A stretch of 64,000 nt of DNA from NCBI RefSeq assembly GCF_963678635.1, contig NC_087065.1, positions 18,613,623 to 18,677,622 of the forward strand, in the 5' to 3' direction. Of the stretch, positions 48,985 to 59,087 are shown one piece after another. Position numbers and translations under genes: made by a program. Numbering within the stretch: position 1 is the stretch's first letter; every line of letters starts with the position of its first letter. Below the pieces are notes generated by a model that had not been told where the DNA came from, ran no database searches, and saw nothing but the letters and a program-made list of their open reading frames with translations. This DNA is from Symsagittifera roscoffensis. Taxonomy: Eukaryota; Xenacoelomorpha; Acoela; Convolutidae.

Positions 48985-49441
48985 TGTTAATGCTACATAG
49001 CATTAAAGTTGAAAGTATGAAAGTATAGTATAAAACCAGTATAGTTGCTTATCAATACCAGCTATAAAGCTCAGCGTATACATAGTGCGTTCCGGGAAGT
49101 TCGGCGTGGGTTCGATTCTCACCTAAGTCGTTTCATTTGAGAATCCTATTTGAGCCGAACCTGGCAGAAATTAAAAAGCTAATATTTTAATCGGTTCAAA
49201 ATTGGTTTGCAATTGAGTTTCTGTTGATTAAACTGCGTGAACTAAGTATGAACTCAATGTGAAAAAACACATAAATCACACAAATCAGCGCATGAACAAG
49301 CCCACTTTTCAACTTGATACGTGTAATGTTGTTGCTAATTTCGTGCAATATAAATTAATAAAGTTCGCCGTTTATTGATTCTTTTTAATTAAACCGATTC
49401 TGTTTCCTGTTTTTATTCGAGTTATAAAAAAGGCCAGAATA
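48985..49441 (+). repeat. 5' LTR of element E (457 bp)
   Basis: Begins TGTTAATGCTACATAGCA and ends GCCAGAATA. It contains a tRNA-like segment and, further on, TATAAATTAATAAA (about 49348-49361), which could serve as a TATA or poly(A) signal. Confidence 0.88.
49060..49125 (+). promoter_or_regulatory. tRNA-like segment in the 5' LTR of element E
   Basis: An A-box-like AGCTCAGCGTATAC at about 49069 and a B-box GGTTCGATTC at 49109-49118, at tRNA-like spacing (~35-40 bp) and in tRNA order. The right LTR copy (57770-57838) reads TATAGCTCAGCG and GGTTCAATTC. No acceptor-stem pairing was established, so it is a tRNA-like or pol III-promoter-like element and not a tRNA gene. Confidence 0.5.
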
Positions 49442-49444
49442 TTT

Positions 49445-49462
49445 TGGTGCCGCGACTCGGGA
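49445..49462 (+). promoter_or_regulatory. Primer-binding site of element E
   Basis: TGGTGCCGCGACTCGGGA, three bases after the LTR, of the TGGTGCCGTGACTCGG type common in BEL/Pao elements. Confidence 0.8.
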
Positions 49463-51437
49463 ATTGTAATCCGAAAGCAAACTACATCTGTACATTTTTG
49501 TGCGACCTCAAATTGAAGGAAACCCATGCCAATGATCAGATTACGCGAAAACTCAAACTAGTGCAACAGACCGAAAGATCAAAAACAGGTCGATTGGCCG
49601 AAAGTCAGAAACTGTGAAAAACAACCCATTTAACGAAATCAAGAACGGTTTCGCTTGCCAAGTTTAGCCGAACCGATACGATCGACAACTTTTGCCACAA
49701 CAGCAAACTACTTTTGTCGAAACAACCAGTTACTGTAGCAGTATCATCCCAAAATCTGCCCTAGTCAAAACAAAGCCGACAACCCAGAAGGCCTACATCA
49801 CACAAGGTAAGATCAACTTGTAAGATCGAACCTCTGTTTTCAACTAACTTTTAGACTCTAATTTGTGCTAGTTTTTTAACCAAAAAAAGTGCTACTTTTT
49901 TGATTATCAGTGCTATAAAATCATATACGATGTAATTGATTGCAAACCGATAAAGACCCTAATAGACACCCTAAGACTCGTGCCTACCCAGTACCCTAGT
50001 ACCCCAGGAGAGTCTCGAACCCAAAAATTTGTGAAAAAAAAAATCCAGAAAATTTTTTTAAAATTTTTCGCAAAAAAAGTTTTTAAAAAAAATTTTTTTC
50101 TCGAAAAAAAGGTTATTCCAACTTTTCCCAAAACTTTCACCGACAAAAAAATTTTTTTTGCCCGAATTTAGAGCAAAATCGGAAAACACCGTTTTCGTCT
50201 CGCCCGTTCAACCGTTTAAACCGTCAATCGTGTCGAGCAAGTTTTTGAGTGAATCCCTACCTCGGTTTCCTCCAGTGGTTGGATATACTGTCAAAACTTG
50301 ATCGGCTCGCCCCGTTTTTGGCCGCATACCGCTGCGACCGTTACTACTACCGTTTCGCCGTAACGTCGTTGAGTTTAACCGATAAACCGTACGCGTTAAC
50401 TTAAATAGTACTGAATCGAAGCCTTAGTAAACCTTACAAACCCTCAGCTAAAGGTTCCTAAAGTTATTATCGTCATAATTTTTTAAAAAAATTTTTCTAT
50501 GTGACGACTTTACAACAACAGACTCCTTAAATTGATTGCCATTAAAACAACCGTAACGCTTATCACTCTCAATGGTGTTCATCATTGCTGCGAGTTCTCT
50601 CCATCACTCCGTAAATACATTACCATTGACTCTACAAAAATGCCTCGACGATACTTTATAAGCAGTTCCAGATTTAAGCTTTAATTTGAATGCAACTAAC
50701 CGGCAAAAGAATGTTCAATATCTTTTCAGCAATTCCCCAAAATGTATGATAGAGAAAAACTTTATAATTTGGCACGATGTTATAAATAATTCATTGAGGA
50801 AGCATAGATCAAACAACGATAACCCACTAACACCAGAAAGTCTGATTGAAATTTTAAAAGAAAAATAAAAACAAAATATCAGCCATTATTTACGTACACT
50901 GTCAAAATACCCCCAATATTTATGGACGTTTGGTTGAAACAGGAATTTTAACCATTAATGTGACCAAACGTTTAATCTCAAAAAGAAAAACTAGCATCAA
51001 AGAACTAATTCGTAAGCTTAAATTAATTCATCCTCCGGCGTTTTCTAGAAATAAAACATCTGAGAATCATTCGACGTTATTTCCCCGATCTGTCCGAACT
51101 TATCAATAAAATTAAAAGTCGTCGACCAAGTTCGAGGAAAAGAAAAGCAGATAAGCATAAGATTTCACAAATGACAACAGTCGAAGAGTATTTAACATTT
51201 GTTAGGCATTACAAATCTTGATTTGTTTTTTTTTATTAGTTAAATTCATCTTTATTTTCAATCTTGTAGTTTGCTGTCCTTCTGTTCCGTAGGCAACGAG
51301 AATCGTAGGGGTCTTGCAAAGATTCTCTCGTTCGGAATAGGACGCAGCTACTTGAACTGATTTAAGTTTGGTTCCGTCAATCGACAGTAATTATTTTTTT
51401 TTGCTCTAATTTAAAAACAAAAAACAAATATTTCAAA
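49463..51437 (+). other. Long leader of element E
   Basis: About 2 kb before gag. The first part is poly-A/T-rich low-complexity sequence (50030-50160). A 60-codon ORF at 50686-50868 has the stretch IIWHDVINNSLRKHRSNNDN. The following ~350 bases look formerly coding but have no long ORF. I have a vague recollection of similar WHDVxNN...HRSNN proteins beside invertebrate retroelements but cannot name them. It may be a decayed captured ORF. Confidence 0.4.
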
Positions 51438-52268
51438 ATGGAGCTTGATCTCGGCCAGAAGCTAAACAAAGTTTATCTTGCCAGGGAAGAGTTGGAAACA
51501 AATCTTTTCTATTACCATGCCAAAATTACGGAATATATAAGTGCGAATGATAGACCAGCTAAAATTGAAACGTACATCGAAAAATCTAGCATTTGCTTAC
51601 AAAAAATTGTAGAGAAAAATAATGAGCTTAAATTTTTGTCTATGCACAGCAACAGCGCTGCTGAAACAATAAATCAATTTGAGTTTTACCTAGGATCTAC
51701 CACTGCAAAAAATGACAATATATTAGGTCTAGCTAGAAATTACTTTCAAATTAAACCTCAAAAGGACCAGGTAGCAACTGCACGAACCCCAACGCCAAGC
51801 GAATCCGTCCGTTCCAAGAAACCCTTTTCACAGCGTTCTAAGATTGCATCAATGACTTCGAGTGAGCGTCGAAGAGAGACAGCCCTTGCAAAAATTAGAC
51901 GCGAGGAAGTTGAACGCCAGGCAGGGGCTATGCTTCGTTTGAAAAAGCAAGAGATCCAGATTCAGTCGATGAAGAGTCAACTTGAATTTGATGTGGTTGT
52001 AGAGGAAAGCCTTCAACAGCTAGCCAAAGCAACTATAGAAGAGGCTGAATATCTGGAAGACGCCTCTGAAATCTGTGGACTTCGTCGTAGCAGATCGAAA
52101 TTGGCAATGGAAGTTAAGGAGAACCAAACGGAGGAAGACAGGACAAGAAAATGGGAGAACACTCAATTGCCAGCTCAGGAGATAGATCAGCCCGTGGCGC
52201 CAGTCCAAAGTGTCAATCTGGAACCAGCTTCCGAGTTCTTGTCAATTTCAAGTACGTTTTCAGTATAA
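51438..52268 (+). CDS. Gag N-terminal ORF, element E
   Basis: A 276-codon ORF that begins MELDLGQKLNKVYLAREELE, with a helical N-terminal half and a long charged helix, possibly coiled coil, at about residues 130-215 (RREEVERQAGAMLRLKKQEI, LEFDVVVEESLQQLAKATIE). It precedes the capsid-zinc-finger ORF as the N-terminal Gag part usual in BEL/Pao. Family assignment is by position and general form. Confidence 0.7.
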   Translation: MELDLGQKLNKVYLAREELETNLFYYHAKITEYISANDRPAKIETYIEKSSICLQKIVEKNNELKFLSMHSNSAAETINQFEFYLGSTTAKNDNILGLARNYFQIKPQKDQVATARTPTPSESVRSKKPFSQRSKIASMTSSERRRETALAKIRREEVERQAGAMLRLKKQEIQIQSMKSQLEFDVVVEESLQQLAKATIEEAEYLEDASEICGLRRSRSKLAMEVKENQTEEDRTRKWENTQLPAQEIDQPVAPVQSVNLEPASEFLSISSTFSV

Positions 52269-52375
52269 ATCTGATGATGATTAATAACTCTCATTCAAAT
52301 GCTAATTATTTCGAAACCACGTGTATAAACTGACAGAGTGTTAATGTCCCTCATACATCAAATACAAGTGTCAGC

Positions 52376-53818
52376 TTGCCAAATCCAAATGTAAACAGTA
52401 CGTATGAGCCACAGGAACAGCTACTTTTGAGCAACCTATACAACTACAACCCTTTGATGCAGAGTAGTTTTCATCAATCTTATATCCCGACGAGCTCAAT
52501 GCCCAGTGCTCAACAAAACTTTTTCCCAAGTATTTCTGCAAATTTGGTGTACCAACTGCTTTTACCAAAGAATGTTGGTCCTCTCAATCCTCCAACAGTC
52601 ACCTTCTCCCCTAACTCATATTATGTCACACAGCCATCGAATGTTCAACCGTTCTCTAGCGGAGGAACAACTTTTTATGTCGGTGATCCTAATGCTGTAG
52701 ACGCCGCTATCTATTCGAAACCGCTGATGGCGCCTTATACAAATGAGAACAAACAATATGGCCCACTAACGTCCTCGGGCAATAAACCAATCACTAATCA
52801 AGATCTAGCTGAAATCTTGACACTGAGCCAGAAAGGTCCCTTGCCTGAGTGGAAATTGTCCTCTTTCGACGGAAATCCATTGCAGTGGCCTGAATGGTTT
52901 GGTCAGTTCAAAAGTGCAATCGATGCAAAAGTTTTAAGTGATGATGTCAAACTGACATATCTCAAAACTCTCGTTTTAGGCAAAGCGAAGAATGCAATTG
53001 CCGAATTTGCTTACAGTGGAGTATTCTACAAAGACGCTTTGAAAACTCTAGAGAGGAAATTTGGACAACCACAGACGATTGTGGCAGCTCATCTTGAAAA
53101 ACTCTCGAATTTTCTACCTCTCAAAATGCGCAATTCAGAAAGCATTATCAGTTTCGCTTCCTGTATATCCAGTCTTTTCGCTGTTTTAAAATCGTTAGGA
53201 TATGAGTACGACTTGAAGAGTACATCCATTTTGAATCAAGTTATTTGTAAATTGCCTCCAAATATGAAAGAGTCGTGGTCTCTCCACTCTGTAAAAAAAT
53301 GTCGGAGACAGCCAACCGTTTTAGATTTTAATGATTGGCTCCGCGACAAGGCTGAGGCACATGAACTTATGCGTGTGAGTCAGAATAAGTCACGACCTGA
53401 GGAGACTCCAAAGACTGGTTTCCATAAACCACCTACAAAAGTTTTTGCCGCTGCTTCAAAAGTTGAAAAACAATTTTATGCTCCGTGCCTTCAGTGCAAG
53501 GGTAAACTGCCACTCTGGAGTTGTTCTGTGTTTAAGGAAAAGACCCCAACTCATCGAGCTCAATTCTCCGCACAAAATAGGTTGTGTTTTGCTTGCTTTC
53601 AACCTGACCACATGTTCCGAAAAGGCCCTAAAGCCCGCAAATGCACTAAGCCTGGTTGTGAAAGCACACATAATGTCTTGTTGCATGGTGCTGAGAAAGT
53701 TTTCAGCGTAAGGTCTGCAAACAAAGAGTTAAACAATAGCAATAACGCAAGCCTTTCAAATTCAAACAGTACCGCCCGCAGAATCGGAATAAGCAGCAAA
53801 TTTTGTCATCGAACGTAG
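52376..53818 (+). CDS. Gag capsid (DUF1759) and zinc-finger ORF, element E
   Basis: A 480-codon ORF. The DUF1759-like capsid region lies at about 150-320 (LSSFDGNPLQWPEWFGQFKS, DDVKLTYLKTLVLGKAKNAI, LNQVICKLPPNMKESW). A Cys/His-rich region at ~375-440 (CLQCKGKLPLWSC, NRLCFACFQPDHMF, CTKPGCESTHNVLLHG) is typical of BEL/Pao Gag-Pol just before the protease. The N-terminal 130 residues are Ser/Pro/Tyr-rich. Confidence 0.88.
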   Translation: MPNPNVNSTYEPQEQLLLSNLYNYNPLMQSSFHQSYIPTSSMPSAQQNFFPSISANLVYQLLLPKNVGPLNPPTVTFSPNSYYVTQPSNVQPFSSGGTTFYVGDPNAVDAAIYSKPLMAPYTNENKQYGPLTSSGNKPITNQDLAEILTLSQKGPLPEWKLSSFDGNPLQWPEWFGQFKSAIDAKVLSDDVKLTYLKTLVLGKAKNAIAEFAYSGVFYKDALKTLERKFGQPQTIVAAHLEKLSNFLPLKMRNSESIISFASCISSLFAVLKSLGYEYDLKSTSILNQVICKLPPNMKESWSLHSVKKCRRQPTVLDFNDWLRDKAEAHELMRVSQNKSRPEETPKTGFHKPPTKVFAAASKVEKQFYAPCLQCKGKLPLWSCSVFKEKTPTHRAQFSAQNRLCFACFQPDHMFRKGPKARKCTKPGCESTHNVLLHGAEKVFSVRSANKELNNSNNASLSNSNSTARRIGISSKFCHRT

Positions 53819-54156
53819 CCGGTTCGCCGTCTTACAAGAAACTATCGGGATTCCTTCCTGTGCTTCAATTGGAAATAAGTTCACACACAGACGTGACCAA
53901 TGCTCTTGTAATGTGCGATTCTTGTTGTTCCCACTCATGGGTCTTGGCGGGCCTAGCACGGCGTTTAAATTTAACTGGCCAAAAGCTAGATATTCTGGTT
54001 GACGGCTTCAATTCGACGGAATCCATTCCCACGCAACAAGTCGAAGTGAAAGTTTTTGCCAAATTCGACCACCATGAATACTCGTTCAGGGTTACGCCGT
54101 TTGTGAAAAACAGTTTGAGCGTTGGTTCCGAAACCATTGACAATCCCATTCTCTAA
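53803..54156 (+). CDS. BEL/Pao protease region (DUF1758/A17-like), element E
   Basis: A 117-codon ORF with LPVLQLEIS, the active-site-like LVMCDSCCSHSWVLAGLARR and LVDGFNSTESIPTQQVEVKV, matching the BEL/Pao retropepsin pattern. It lies directly after the zinc-finger part of gag and overlaps its end. Confidence 0.8.
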   Translation: MSSNVAGSPSYKKLSGFLPVLQLEISSHTDVTNALVMCDSCCSHSWVLAGLARRLNLTGQKLDILVDGFNSTESIPTQQVEVKVFAKFDHHEYSFRVTPFVKNSLSVGSETIDNPIL

Positions 54157-54216
54157 GACAGGTTTCCACATCTGCAGCGAATTAAACTTATTGTCTACAA
54201 CTATTACGACGTTAAG

Positions 54217-54954
54217 ATGATATTAGAGCAGGATGTCTTTCATGCAATCAAGCCTCTCGAATATTTCCAAGGACGAAATCAAAATAATCCTGTCGCTGTC
54301 CGTATGCCCATTGGCTGGGTTCTCAGTGGCCCACTCCCATCACCAATTGGTGTTCGAGCCACCACTTTTAAGTGCAATGTTGAAGACGTAGTTTTTGCTG
54401 ACCAAGTGAAGAAATGATACGAGCTAGAGTCGTATGGCACGTTTAAACAAGCTGATCCCCGTTCCTCAGCTGATAAACGTGCACAAAAAATTCTTGACTC
54501 TACCACGATTCATGATAGCAGCCGTTATGTTGTCGGAATGCTCTGGGCTGATGACAACATTCATCTTCCCGATAAGTTTAACGCTTCATTGGTCCAGTTT
54601 AAGTCTCTTGAAAAGCGTCTAGAGAAAAATTTAAACCTGAAAACTCAATACGCATCAAGTATCCGAAGTGATGTCGAAAAGGGTTACGTAGTCCTGGTTA
54701 GCCCTCACGACTCAAAAAACCGTTCAGACCGAGAATGGTACGTACCGCACCACCCAGTTTTAAATCCGAACAAACCCGGCAAAGTTCGGCGCGTTTTAAA
54801 CGGTGCTTTTAAGTTTCACGGCAAATCACTGAATAACTCCCTTCTCGTCGGCCCCGATCTGCTTCACAACCTTTTAATCGTTTTAATGCGCTTCCGAGAG
54901 CAGAAATACGCAATTTCCGCAGAAATCGAAGGCATGTTTATGCAGGTCGGCTAA
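54217..54954 (+). pseudogene. RT N-terminal part (fingers and palm), element E
   Basis: Two ORF pieces, 54217-54417 (VAVRMPIGWVLSGPLP) and 54538-54954 (HHPVLNPNKPGKVRRVLNGA, LNNSLLVGPDLLHNLLIVLM, AISAEIEGMFMQV), are the usual start of BEL/Pao reverse transcriptase. It is broken in this copy. Confidence 0.82.
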
Positions 54955-54975
54955 CTAGAAAGCGATCAATGCTCC

Positions 54976-55776
54976 TTGCGTTTTTTGTGGCGGGAGGACC
55001 CCACATCACATGTGAGTGTAATTCAATATAGAAGGCATATATTTGGAGCGAAAGACTCTCCGACATGTGCTAACTATGCTCTTTGCCGAACAGCCGTCGA
55101 CAACCAAGATCATTACCCCGATGCCGCTTACGCCGAGCTAAACAACTTTTACATGGATAATTACTTTGGGTCTGTGAAAAATCCAGAAACTGCTTTAATG
55201 TTAAGTCGCACTTTAGTTGAACTGCTTAAGTTGGGTGGGTTTAATCTTACAAAATTTATTAGCAACGTTCCCAGTTTGTCTTCGAAACTAAATCCCCCTA
55301 AAACCAGCGCTAAGAACAGTAAAGAAATTATTACCGCTGGGATTAATCCGGAAACCGCATTGCATGTTCTCGGTCTCAAATGGGATCACGTCACCATTAC
55401 GTTGGTTGTGAGCAGAGGAGTCAACCGCGAACTCAAAGACTCTGTTACGCAGCGATCGGTTCTTAGTTTTGTGTCCTCTCTGTTCAATCCCATAGGTCTT
55501 GTCGTACCGTATACCGTACGCGCACATTTGCTACTGAAAGATATCTGGAGATTGAGTGACCAACAGTGGGACGACCCACTGCCAAATGAGTTGTGCCGCA
55601 GATTCACTGAATGGCACTCTGGCTTGCCAGTTTTAGGGCAGCTCAAAATACCTCGTTGCTATTTTGACTTCCCAGTAGATGAGGTTGAGCTGCACATGTT
55701 CGGTGATAGCTCATTGGACGTTTTCTGTTCTGTAGCATTCCTTCAAGCTCAGAAAAACGCCTATTCCAAATTTTAA
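54976..55776 (+). CDS. RT palm/thumb and RNase H start, element E
   Basis: A 266-codon ORF: FLWREDPTSHVSVIQYRRHI, FGAKDSPTCANYAL and the active-site region near NFYMDNYFGS at about residue 58. The connection follows (VLGLKWDHVTITLVVSRGVN, SFVSSLFNPIGLVVPYTVRA), then the RNase H start VELHMFGDSSLDVFCSVAF. All of these are standard BEL/Pao pol blocks. Confidence 0.87.
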   Translation: MRFLWREDPTSHVSVIQYRRHIFGAKDSPTCANYALCRTAVDNQDHYPDAAYAELNNFYMDNYFGSVKNPETALMLSRTLVELLKLGGFNLTKFISNVPSLSSKLNPPKTSAKNSKEIITAGINPETALHVLGLKWDHVTITLVVSRGVNRELKDSVTQRSVLSFVSSLFNPIGLVVPYTVRAHLLLKDIWRLSDQQWDDPLPNELCRRFTEWHSGLPVLGQLKIPRCYFDFPVDEVELHMFGDSSLDVFCSVAFLQAQKNAYSKF

Positions 55777-55812
55777 CTAGCGTTTGTCTTCGGTAAAGCA
55801 AGAGTAGCCCCG

Positions 55813-57450
55813 ATGAAGATGCTTTCAATTCCGAAGTTGGAACTTCAGGCTGCGCTTCTTGCTAGTCGCCTGAAGGATGATATCCAGAAAGCTCTGACAC
55901 TGAGTATTTCCAAAGTGTTCATGTGGACTGACGGCACAACAGTCCTTCAGTTGTTGAACTCGACAAGCAAACAGCCCGTGTTTGTAGCCTATCGAGTAGC
56001 CGAGATTGTGCAGTCAACGTCAATTGACCAATGGTTCCATGTTTTGAGTGGAGACAACCCCGCTGACACCGGAACTAGAGGTATTATTGCTGACTCCCTC
56101 AAGCAAAGCAGTTGGGTAAACGGCCCTACCGTTTTGAAAACTTCGGTCTACGATGGTCCGGTCTACGATCTGAATGAGGATTTAGAGGTCTCTTCAAATT
56201 TTCCGTGCACTGCAGTTTCGACTGACTTTGCCTTTCTTTGGGAAGAATATAGCTCGTTCTCCAAGATAAACCGACTGGTCGCATATATGTTGAGACTCTC
56301 ACCTAAGCATAGACATTTCAGATCACCAGATAAGGCCATAATTGATACAGCAGAACTTGTCATTTCAGAGGAAAAACTTTTGCAACTTTCGCAGTTAGAG
56401 TCAATCCCAATTGAAAGTAAGCAATTAGCAGCTGGAAAATATGTGAAAACATCGAGCCGTATGTCATCGTATTTGCCTTTTATCGGGCCGAACGGTTTAA
56501 TTAGATCTACCGGCCGTATCCAACGTCTCTCCGCAACCGCATTAGAAACTCGCCATCCAATAATTTTGGATTGCCGTCATCGCCTAATCCGATTGTTTCT
56601 CCGTTTTTATCACATTAAGCATGAACATCAGTCAGTCGACTACCTTCGTTCCGTCATTCATCAGCAATTTGTTGTACTACGCTTAAGATCTGCACTAAGA
56701 GCTATTGAAACACATTGCGTTTGCTGTAGAAGGCGAAAAGCGAAAACCGTTACTCCAATGATGTCTGACCTTCCCGCGGAGCGTCTAGGTTACCGCCAGC
56801 CACCGTTCTCGAACTGCGGCGTCGATTATTTTGGACCATTTCATGTAACCATTCGTCGATCTTCCGAGAAACGCTGGGGTTTTCTATTTACTTGCTTAAC
56901 GACTCGCGCAATTCACATTGAGTTGGTTCCATCCATGGACACAAGTTCATGTGTGATGGCTATCGAGCGCTTTATTTCTAGGCGAGGAACACCATCAATA
57001 ATTTGGTCGGACAACGGAACAAACTTTGTAGGTGCCGGAAAAGAGCTTCTTCTGTGCATCAAAAATTGGAACGCAGAAGCTCCACTGTCGCTCCTACACA
57101 AAAGCATTAAGTGGAATTATAATCCGCCAAGTGCACTACATCAAGGTGAAGCATGGGAGCGAACGGTGCGCAGTTGTAAGCGTGTGTTTTGTGCAACCTT
57201 AGGGTCAAGAAAGTTGACTGACGAGATTTTGAACACAACCATGTACCTAGTTGAAGGTTCACTAAAAGCCCGTCCACTCACTCCCATTTCTGACGACCCA
57301 GATAGTCTTGAGGCTTTGACGCCGAATCATTTCCTCTTAGGTCAGCACAGTCTAACGTTTCCGTCTCTAAGGTCGAGTGAAAACTATTCTCACTCTAAAC
57401 GCTATGCCCGTGCGCAGTCGTACACAATTTTGGCAGCGATGGTTAAGTGA
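55813..57450 (+). CDS. RNase H and integrase, element E
   Basis: A 545-codon ORF. RNase H: SIPKLELQAALLASRLKDDI and VFMWTDGTTVLQLL, then GDNPADTGTRG. The integrase zinc domain lies near residues 275-312 (HIKHEHQSVDYLRSVIHQQF, THCVCCRRRKA). The catalytic core follows (NCGVDYFGPFHVTI, IIWSDNGTNFVGAG, SALHQGEAWERTVRS), with three acidic residues in BEL order. It is the longest ORF of the element and leads into the DUF5641-like end. Confidence 0.92.
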   Translation: MKMLSIPKLELQAALLASRLKDDIQKALTLSISKVFMWTDGTTVLQLLNSTSKQPVFVAYRVAEIVQSTSIDQWFHVLSGDNPADTGTRGIIADSLKQSSWVNGPTVLKTSVYDGPVYDLNEDLEVSSNFPCTAVSTDFAFLWEEYSSFSKINRLVAYMLRLSPKHRHFRSPDKAIIDTAELVISEEKLLQLSQLESIPIESKQLAAGKYVKTSSRMSSYLPFIGPNGLIRSTGRIQRLSATALETRHPIILDCRHRLIRLFLRFYHIKHEHQSVDYLRSVIHQQFVVLRLRSALRAIETHCVCCRRRKAKTVTPMMSDLPAERLGYRQPPFSNCGVDYFGPFHVTIRRSSEKRWGFLFTCLTTRAIHIELVPSMDTSSCVMAIERFISRRGTPSIIWSDNGTNFVGAGKELLLCIKNWNAEAPLSLLHKSIKWNYNPPSALHQGEAWERTVRSCKRVFCATLGSRKLTDEILNTTMYLVEGSLKARPLTPISDDPDSLEALTPNHFLLGQHSLTFPSLRSSENYSHSKRYARAQSYTILAAMVK

Positions 57451-57715
57451 GTACGTCCCTACACTCAATAAAAGAGTTAAGTGGCATGCTCCTCCCAAAT
57501 ATTCTTTGAAAACGGGAGATATGCTGTGGTTAATTGAATCCACTAACCATAGGGGCCACTACCCACTAGCACGCATAATGTCGCTAAACTACGGCAAAGA
57601 CAACACCGCCCGCTCCGCAAACCTAAGGACCGTTTCCGGAAACTACAATCGGCCGCTCGTTAAGCTCGCTCTGGTTCTCGCTCCTTCGGGGGTGGAGGAT
57701 GTTAATGCTACATAG
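57377..57715 (+). CDS. Integrase C-terminal (DUF5641-like) domain, element E
   Basis: A 112-codon ORF with RTQFWQRWLSEYVPTLNKRV, WHAPPKYSLKTGDMLWLI, HYPLARIMSLNYGKD and ANLRTVSGNYNRPLVKLALV, the pattern of the DUF5641 domain at the end of BEL/Pao pol. It ends just inside the 3' LTR. Confidence 0.82.
   Translation: MKTILTLNAMPVRSRTQFWQRWLSEYVPTLNKRVKWHAPPKYSLKTGDMLWLIESTNHRGHYPLARIMSLNYGKDNTARSANLRTVSGNYNRPLVKLALVLAPSGVEDVNAT
57688..57699 (+). promoter_or_regulatory. Polypurine tract of element E
   Basis: GGGGGTGGAGGA directly before the 3' LTR TG. It primes plus-strand DNA synthesis in LTR elements. Confidence 0.75.
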
Positions 57716-58130
57716 CAGTAAAATTGAAAGAATGAAAGTATAGTATAAAGCCAGTATAGTTGCTTAGCAATACCAGCTATATAGCTCAGCGTATACATAG
57801 TGCGTTCCGGGGATCTCGGCATGGGTTCAATTCTCACCTAAGTCATTCATTTGAGAATCATACTTGAGCCGAACCTGACAGAACATAAAATGCTAATATT
57901 TTAATTGGTTCAAAATTGGTTTGATTGAGTTTCTGTTGATTAAACTGCGTGAACTAAGTATGAACTCAATGTGAAAAAACACAAAAATCACACAAATCAG
58001 CGCATGAACAAGCCCACTTTTCAACTTGATACGTGTAATGTTGTTGCTAATTTCGTGCAATATAAATTAATAAAATTCGCCGTTTATTCTGTTTCCTGTT
58101 TTTATTCGAGTTATAAAAAATGCCAGAATA
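57700..58130 (+). repeat. 3' LTR of element E (431 bp)
   Basis: Matches the 5' LTR over its whole length and is 26 bp shorter mainly through one small length difference. Confidence 0.88.
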
Positions 58131-58135
58131 AAGTG
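58131..58135. repeat. Target-site duplication of element E, right
   Basis: AAGTG, partner of 48980-48984. Confidence 0.85.
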
Positions 58136-58734
58136 GAAGAAAGAATAGTTCTGCATAATTTATAACAAGACTGCTCGTATATCAGGACAAATCCCTGAAC
58201 GTTCCGACTGCCCTTTATTTCCTCCCTTTAAATAACTTTTGGTAAAAGATTATATTGAAAAATTATAAATTTTGGACAATATCAAAGATCAAGTTTGAAA
58301 ATATTGCGTGAAAATAATAAGCTAGCCTCAATTCAATTTGAAACAATTTTTTTGTGCGGTATTATTCGCCACGCGTAAAACAATTCGCGTTACGTTTTCA
58401 GCATAATGAACAAAATCTTCAAAACGCACATAAATTAGTCCAGTGCATAGCCGAATTGGCTATTTTCAAATTCCCAGATCTTTTTACGTTTTGATTAAGG
58501 GAGTCAATGTCTTTTTTTTCGTTAAAGCTATTACTTCAATCGCCGAAAGTTGACTGGACATGAAAAATACATCAAGCATAAATATTCCGTTTTTTTCGAA
58601 AGTCGAAACAACTGTACACAGAGCTTAGATCTATGCAACAAAAACAGAAGCACTTTTGTATGAATGCACTTATAAAGAAAAGAACAACGATTTTTGTCAA
58701 GTAAAATAAAAATGGCAAAGTGGGTTGAATTTTT
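58136..58734. other. Non-genic stretch with dispersed repeat copy 2
   Basis: No gene. The part at about 58331-58555 matches the unclassified repeat at 12921-13185 in the same orientation. Confidence 0.5.
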
Positions 58735-58742
58735 TTTTCTTG

Positions 58743-58924
58743 GGCTCTTTTCCACTTTGCCACATTTAAAATTCAGTTTCGAAAAACTAGTTTAAGTTGT
58801 AATGTAATCAAAATTTACATGGTGTGCAAACTAACTACTTGAAAAAAAATTTCCTACAAACCTCAAACCATAATAACAAATAAGACAACTGAGAAAATCA
58901 AAAATGTGAAAGGGGAAAGAGCTT
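58743..58924. mobile_element. GGCTC transposon, diverged copy 6
   Basis: Left end GGCTCTTTTCCACTTTGCC, right end GAAAGGGGAAAGAGC. The interior resembles copy 1 (ATGTAATCAAAATTTACAT, CATAATAACAAATAAGACAA). The 8-bp flanks TTTTCTTG and TTTTCTGT are similar but not identical. Confidence 0.6.
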
Positions 58925-59087
58925 TTCTGTTACTAGACTGCTGGAGATACCACACTGAGAAAAACCCAGAAAAAATCAAAAATCAATCACCAGCTTGGCT
59001 CTTTAGTTTTCCCAACTGATATCAACATCAATTAAATGGTGGCGGATTTTCACTGATAATCCCCCAAAATTTTTGCAGAGCGTTCGT

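Larger units (their letters stand above)
48985..58130 (+). mobile_element. Element E: BEL/Pao LTR element with both LTRs
   Basis: 9.1 kb on the plus strand, bounded by LTRs 48985-49441 and 57700-58130 and by an exact 5-bp target duplication AAGTG. It has a primer-binding site, a ~2-kb leader, gag (two ORFs), a DUF1758/A17-type protease, RT, RNase H, an integrase of the BEL type with a DUF5641-like end, and a polypurine tract. The LTRs are roughly 95% identical by eye with three small indels. The ends look whole; the coding part is broken in about half a dozen places. Confidence 0.93.

Noticed and set aside
49060-49125. A genuine tRNA gene
   Set aside because: A and B box-like motifs are present, but no convincing acceptor stem, anticodon stem or CCA-side pairing could be drawn, and the sequence lies inside both LTRs.
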